From Peribacillus simplex (lineage in GTDB: Bacteria; Bacillota; Bacilli; Bacillales; DSM-1321), in contig NZ_CP011008.1 in NCBI RefSeq assembly GCF_001578185.1, forward strand, positions 4,554,001-4,618,000: a stretch of DNA of 64,000 nucleotides, written 5' to 3'. The notes below the pieces were generated by a model. That model was not told the DNA's origin. It did no database searches and saw only the letters and a program-made list of their open reading frames with translations. Shown here one piece after another: positions 63,425-64,000 of this stretch (positions within the stretch are counted from its first letter, which is position 1; each line of letters starts with the position of its first letter). The translations under genes and the position numbers were made by a program.

Positions 63425-63444
63425 ATACCACAGGAGGTGAGGAT

Positions 63445-63774
63445 TTGGTTCAACGACAGCTATCCTCTGACCTGCTTCGCGGACATGTAGATACGATGAT
63501 TCTAAAACTCCTGCAAAGTGGCGATAAATACGGTTATGAAATCAGCAAACTGATATATATGAGTTCGAATGAGCAATATGAATTAAAGGAAGCGACCATG
63601 TATTCCAGTTTAAAACGTCTAGAAAAGGACGGATGCATCATCTCTTATTGGGGAGATGCTTCACAAGGCGGAAGAAGGAAATATTACAAAATCACCCCCA
63701 TCGGGGAAGACACATATACGCAAAATAAAAATGATTGGGAACTTGCCAAGCGAATACTTGAACGCCTCTTGTAA
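63445..63774 (+). CDS. PadR-family transcriptional regulator, 109 aa
   Basis: TTG start after AGGAGGTGAGGA. Compact PadR winged helix: LLRGHVDTMILKLLQSGDKYGYEISKLI, LKEATMYSSLKRLEKDGCIISYWGD and GGRRKYYKITPIGE. PadR repressors of this size usually control their own operon, which often holds a membrane protein with a HAAS prefix domain, as seen next. Confidence 0.93.
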   Translation: MVQRQLSSDLLRGHVDTMILKLLQSGDKYGYEISKLIYMSSNEQYELKEATMYSSLKRLEKDGCIISYWGDASQGGRRKYYKITPIGEDTYTQNKNDWELAKRILERLL

Positions 63775-63790
63775 GAAAGGAAGATGAAAT

Positions 63791-64000
63791 GTGATTGAAA
63801 AACTGCAGGCACATGTTCATGGCATTTTTGCACCGTACAAAAATGCAAAAACAGCAAATGAATTGGAAGAAGAACTGCTGCAAAACTTACTGGAAAAATA
63901 CAATGACCATAAAAAGAATGGCTCTAGTGAGCAGGAAGCGTATAAGCTGACTGTGGATTCAATAGGAGAAGTATCAGAGCTCATGGAATCACTTAATCTT
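63791..64000 (+). CDS. HAAS/permease-prefix domain protein, 5' part
   Basis: GTG start 17 bases after the PadR stop with AAGGAAGAT upstream; runs off the window after 70 codons. The visible helices (LEEELLQNLLEKYNDHKKNG, EAYKLTVDSIGEVSELMESL) are the HAAS (DUF1700-type) signalling module that precedes membrane domains in PadR-linked genes. Confidence 0.85.
   Translation, partial: MIEKLQAHVHGIFAPYKNAKTANELEEELLQNLLEKYNDHKKNGSSEQEAYKLTVDSIGEVSELMESLNL

Noticed and set aside
63100..63440. 130-codon plus-strand frame from 63048
   Set aside because: Begins inside the methyltransferase gene on the other strand, has no ribosome binding site and ends over the PadR promoter.

Overview
The window comes from a low-GC Gram-positive chromosome of the Bacillaceae. 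Proteins such as MetQ, SdaAA/SdaAB, BrnQ, KtrA/KtrB, Amj, a PdxR/MocR-type regulator and an RsbR paralogue, the SAM-I and c-di-AMP riboswitches, AGGAGG-type ribosome binding sites and frequent TTG/GTG starts all fit Bacillus sensu lato. A Peribacillus (Bacillus simplex group) relative is my best guess, from memory of protein similarity only.

Layout. 0-5 kb: the 3' end of a BlaI-type repressor gene; a SAM-I riboswitch in front of metQ, with metN gone and only a frameshifted relic of the permease gene left; a PAS histidine kinase; a GNAT enzyme; an IS110 relic. 5-31 kb: an unusual accessory stretch, almost all on the minus strand, of short single genes (many under 100 codons and membrane-bound; also DinB-fold proteins, a BcrC-like PAP2 phosphatase, Amj, a second methionine aminopeptidase, lipoproteins and an AlkD-like repair protein). 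The genes are separated by more than 20 copies of one 60-90 bp repeat made of up to three small hairpins. Three copies of one group II intron sit in this repeat in the same orientation: two nearly identical full-length copies and one that has lost almost all of its reverse transcriptase gene. Several units are decayed (gamma carbonic anhydrase, lipoprotein, PhzF, alpha/beta hydrolase and small membrane genes).

29.6-36 kb: brnQ with a promoter and a CodY-like box, a DinB protein, then a PTS-IIC-like permease with sdaAB and sdaAA (serine breakdown). 36-43 kb: two very large secreted enzymes, a 1443-residue nuclease (OB folds, EEP nuclease, endonuclease I) and a 936-residue 5'-nucleotidase/metallophosphatase, probably one operon that degrades extracellular nucleic acids. 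43.5-50.5 kb: a MocR regulator divergent from a GC-rich EamA exporter, a PhzF-family protein lacking the usual glutamate, an Sfp-type transferase, a GNAT enzyme, a decayed IS3/SMI1 patch and a GntR regulator. 50.6-55.5 kb: VanZ, an ABC-2 exporter divergent from its probable TetR regulator, and an MFS exporter behind an attenuator-like leader. 56-59 kb: a c-di-AMP riboswitch controlling ktrB-ktrA potassium uptake. 59-64 kb: an RsbR-like stressosome protein, three SAM methyltransferases, and a PadR regulator followed by the start of a HAAS-domain gene.

The strongest candidate for something undescribed is the 5-27 kb array. Single genes on one strand alternate with a structured repeat, which recalls integron cassette arrays, and the repeat is also the landing site of a group II intron. 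No integrase is present here, so the mobility idea is inference.
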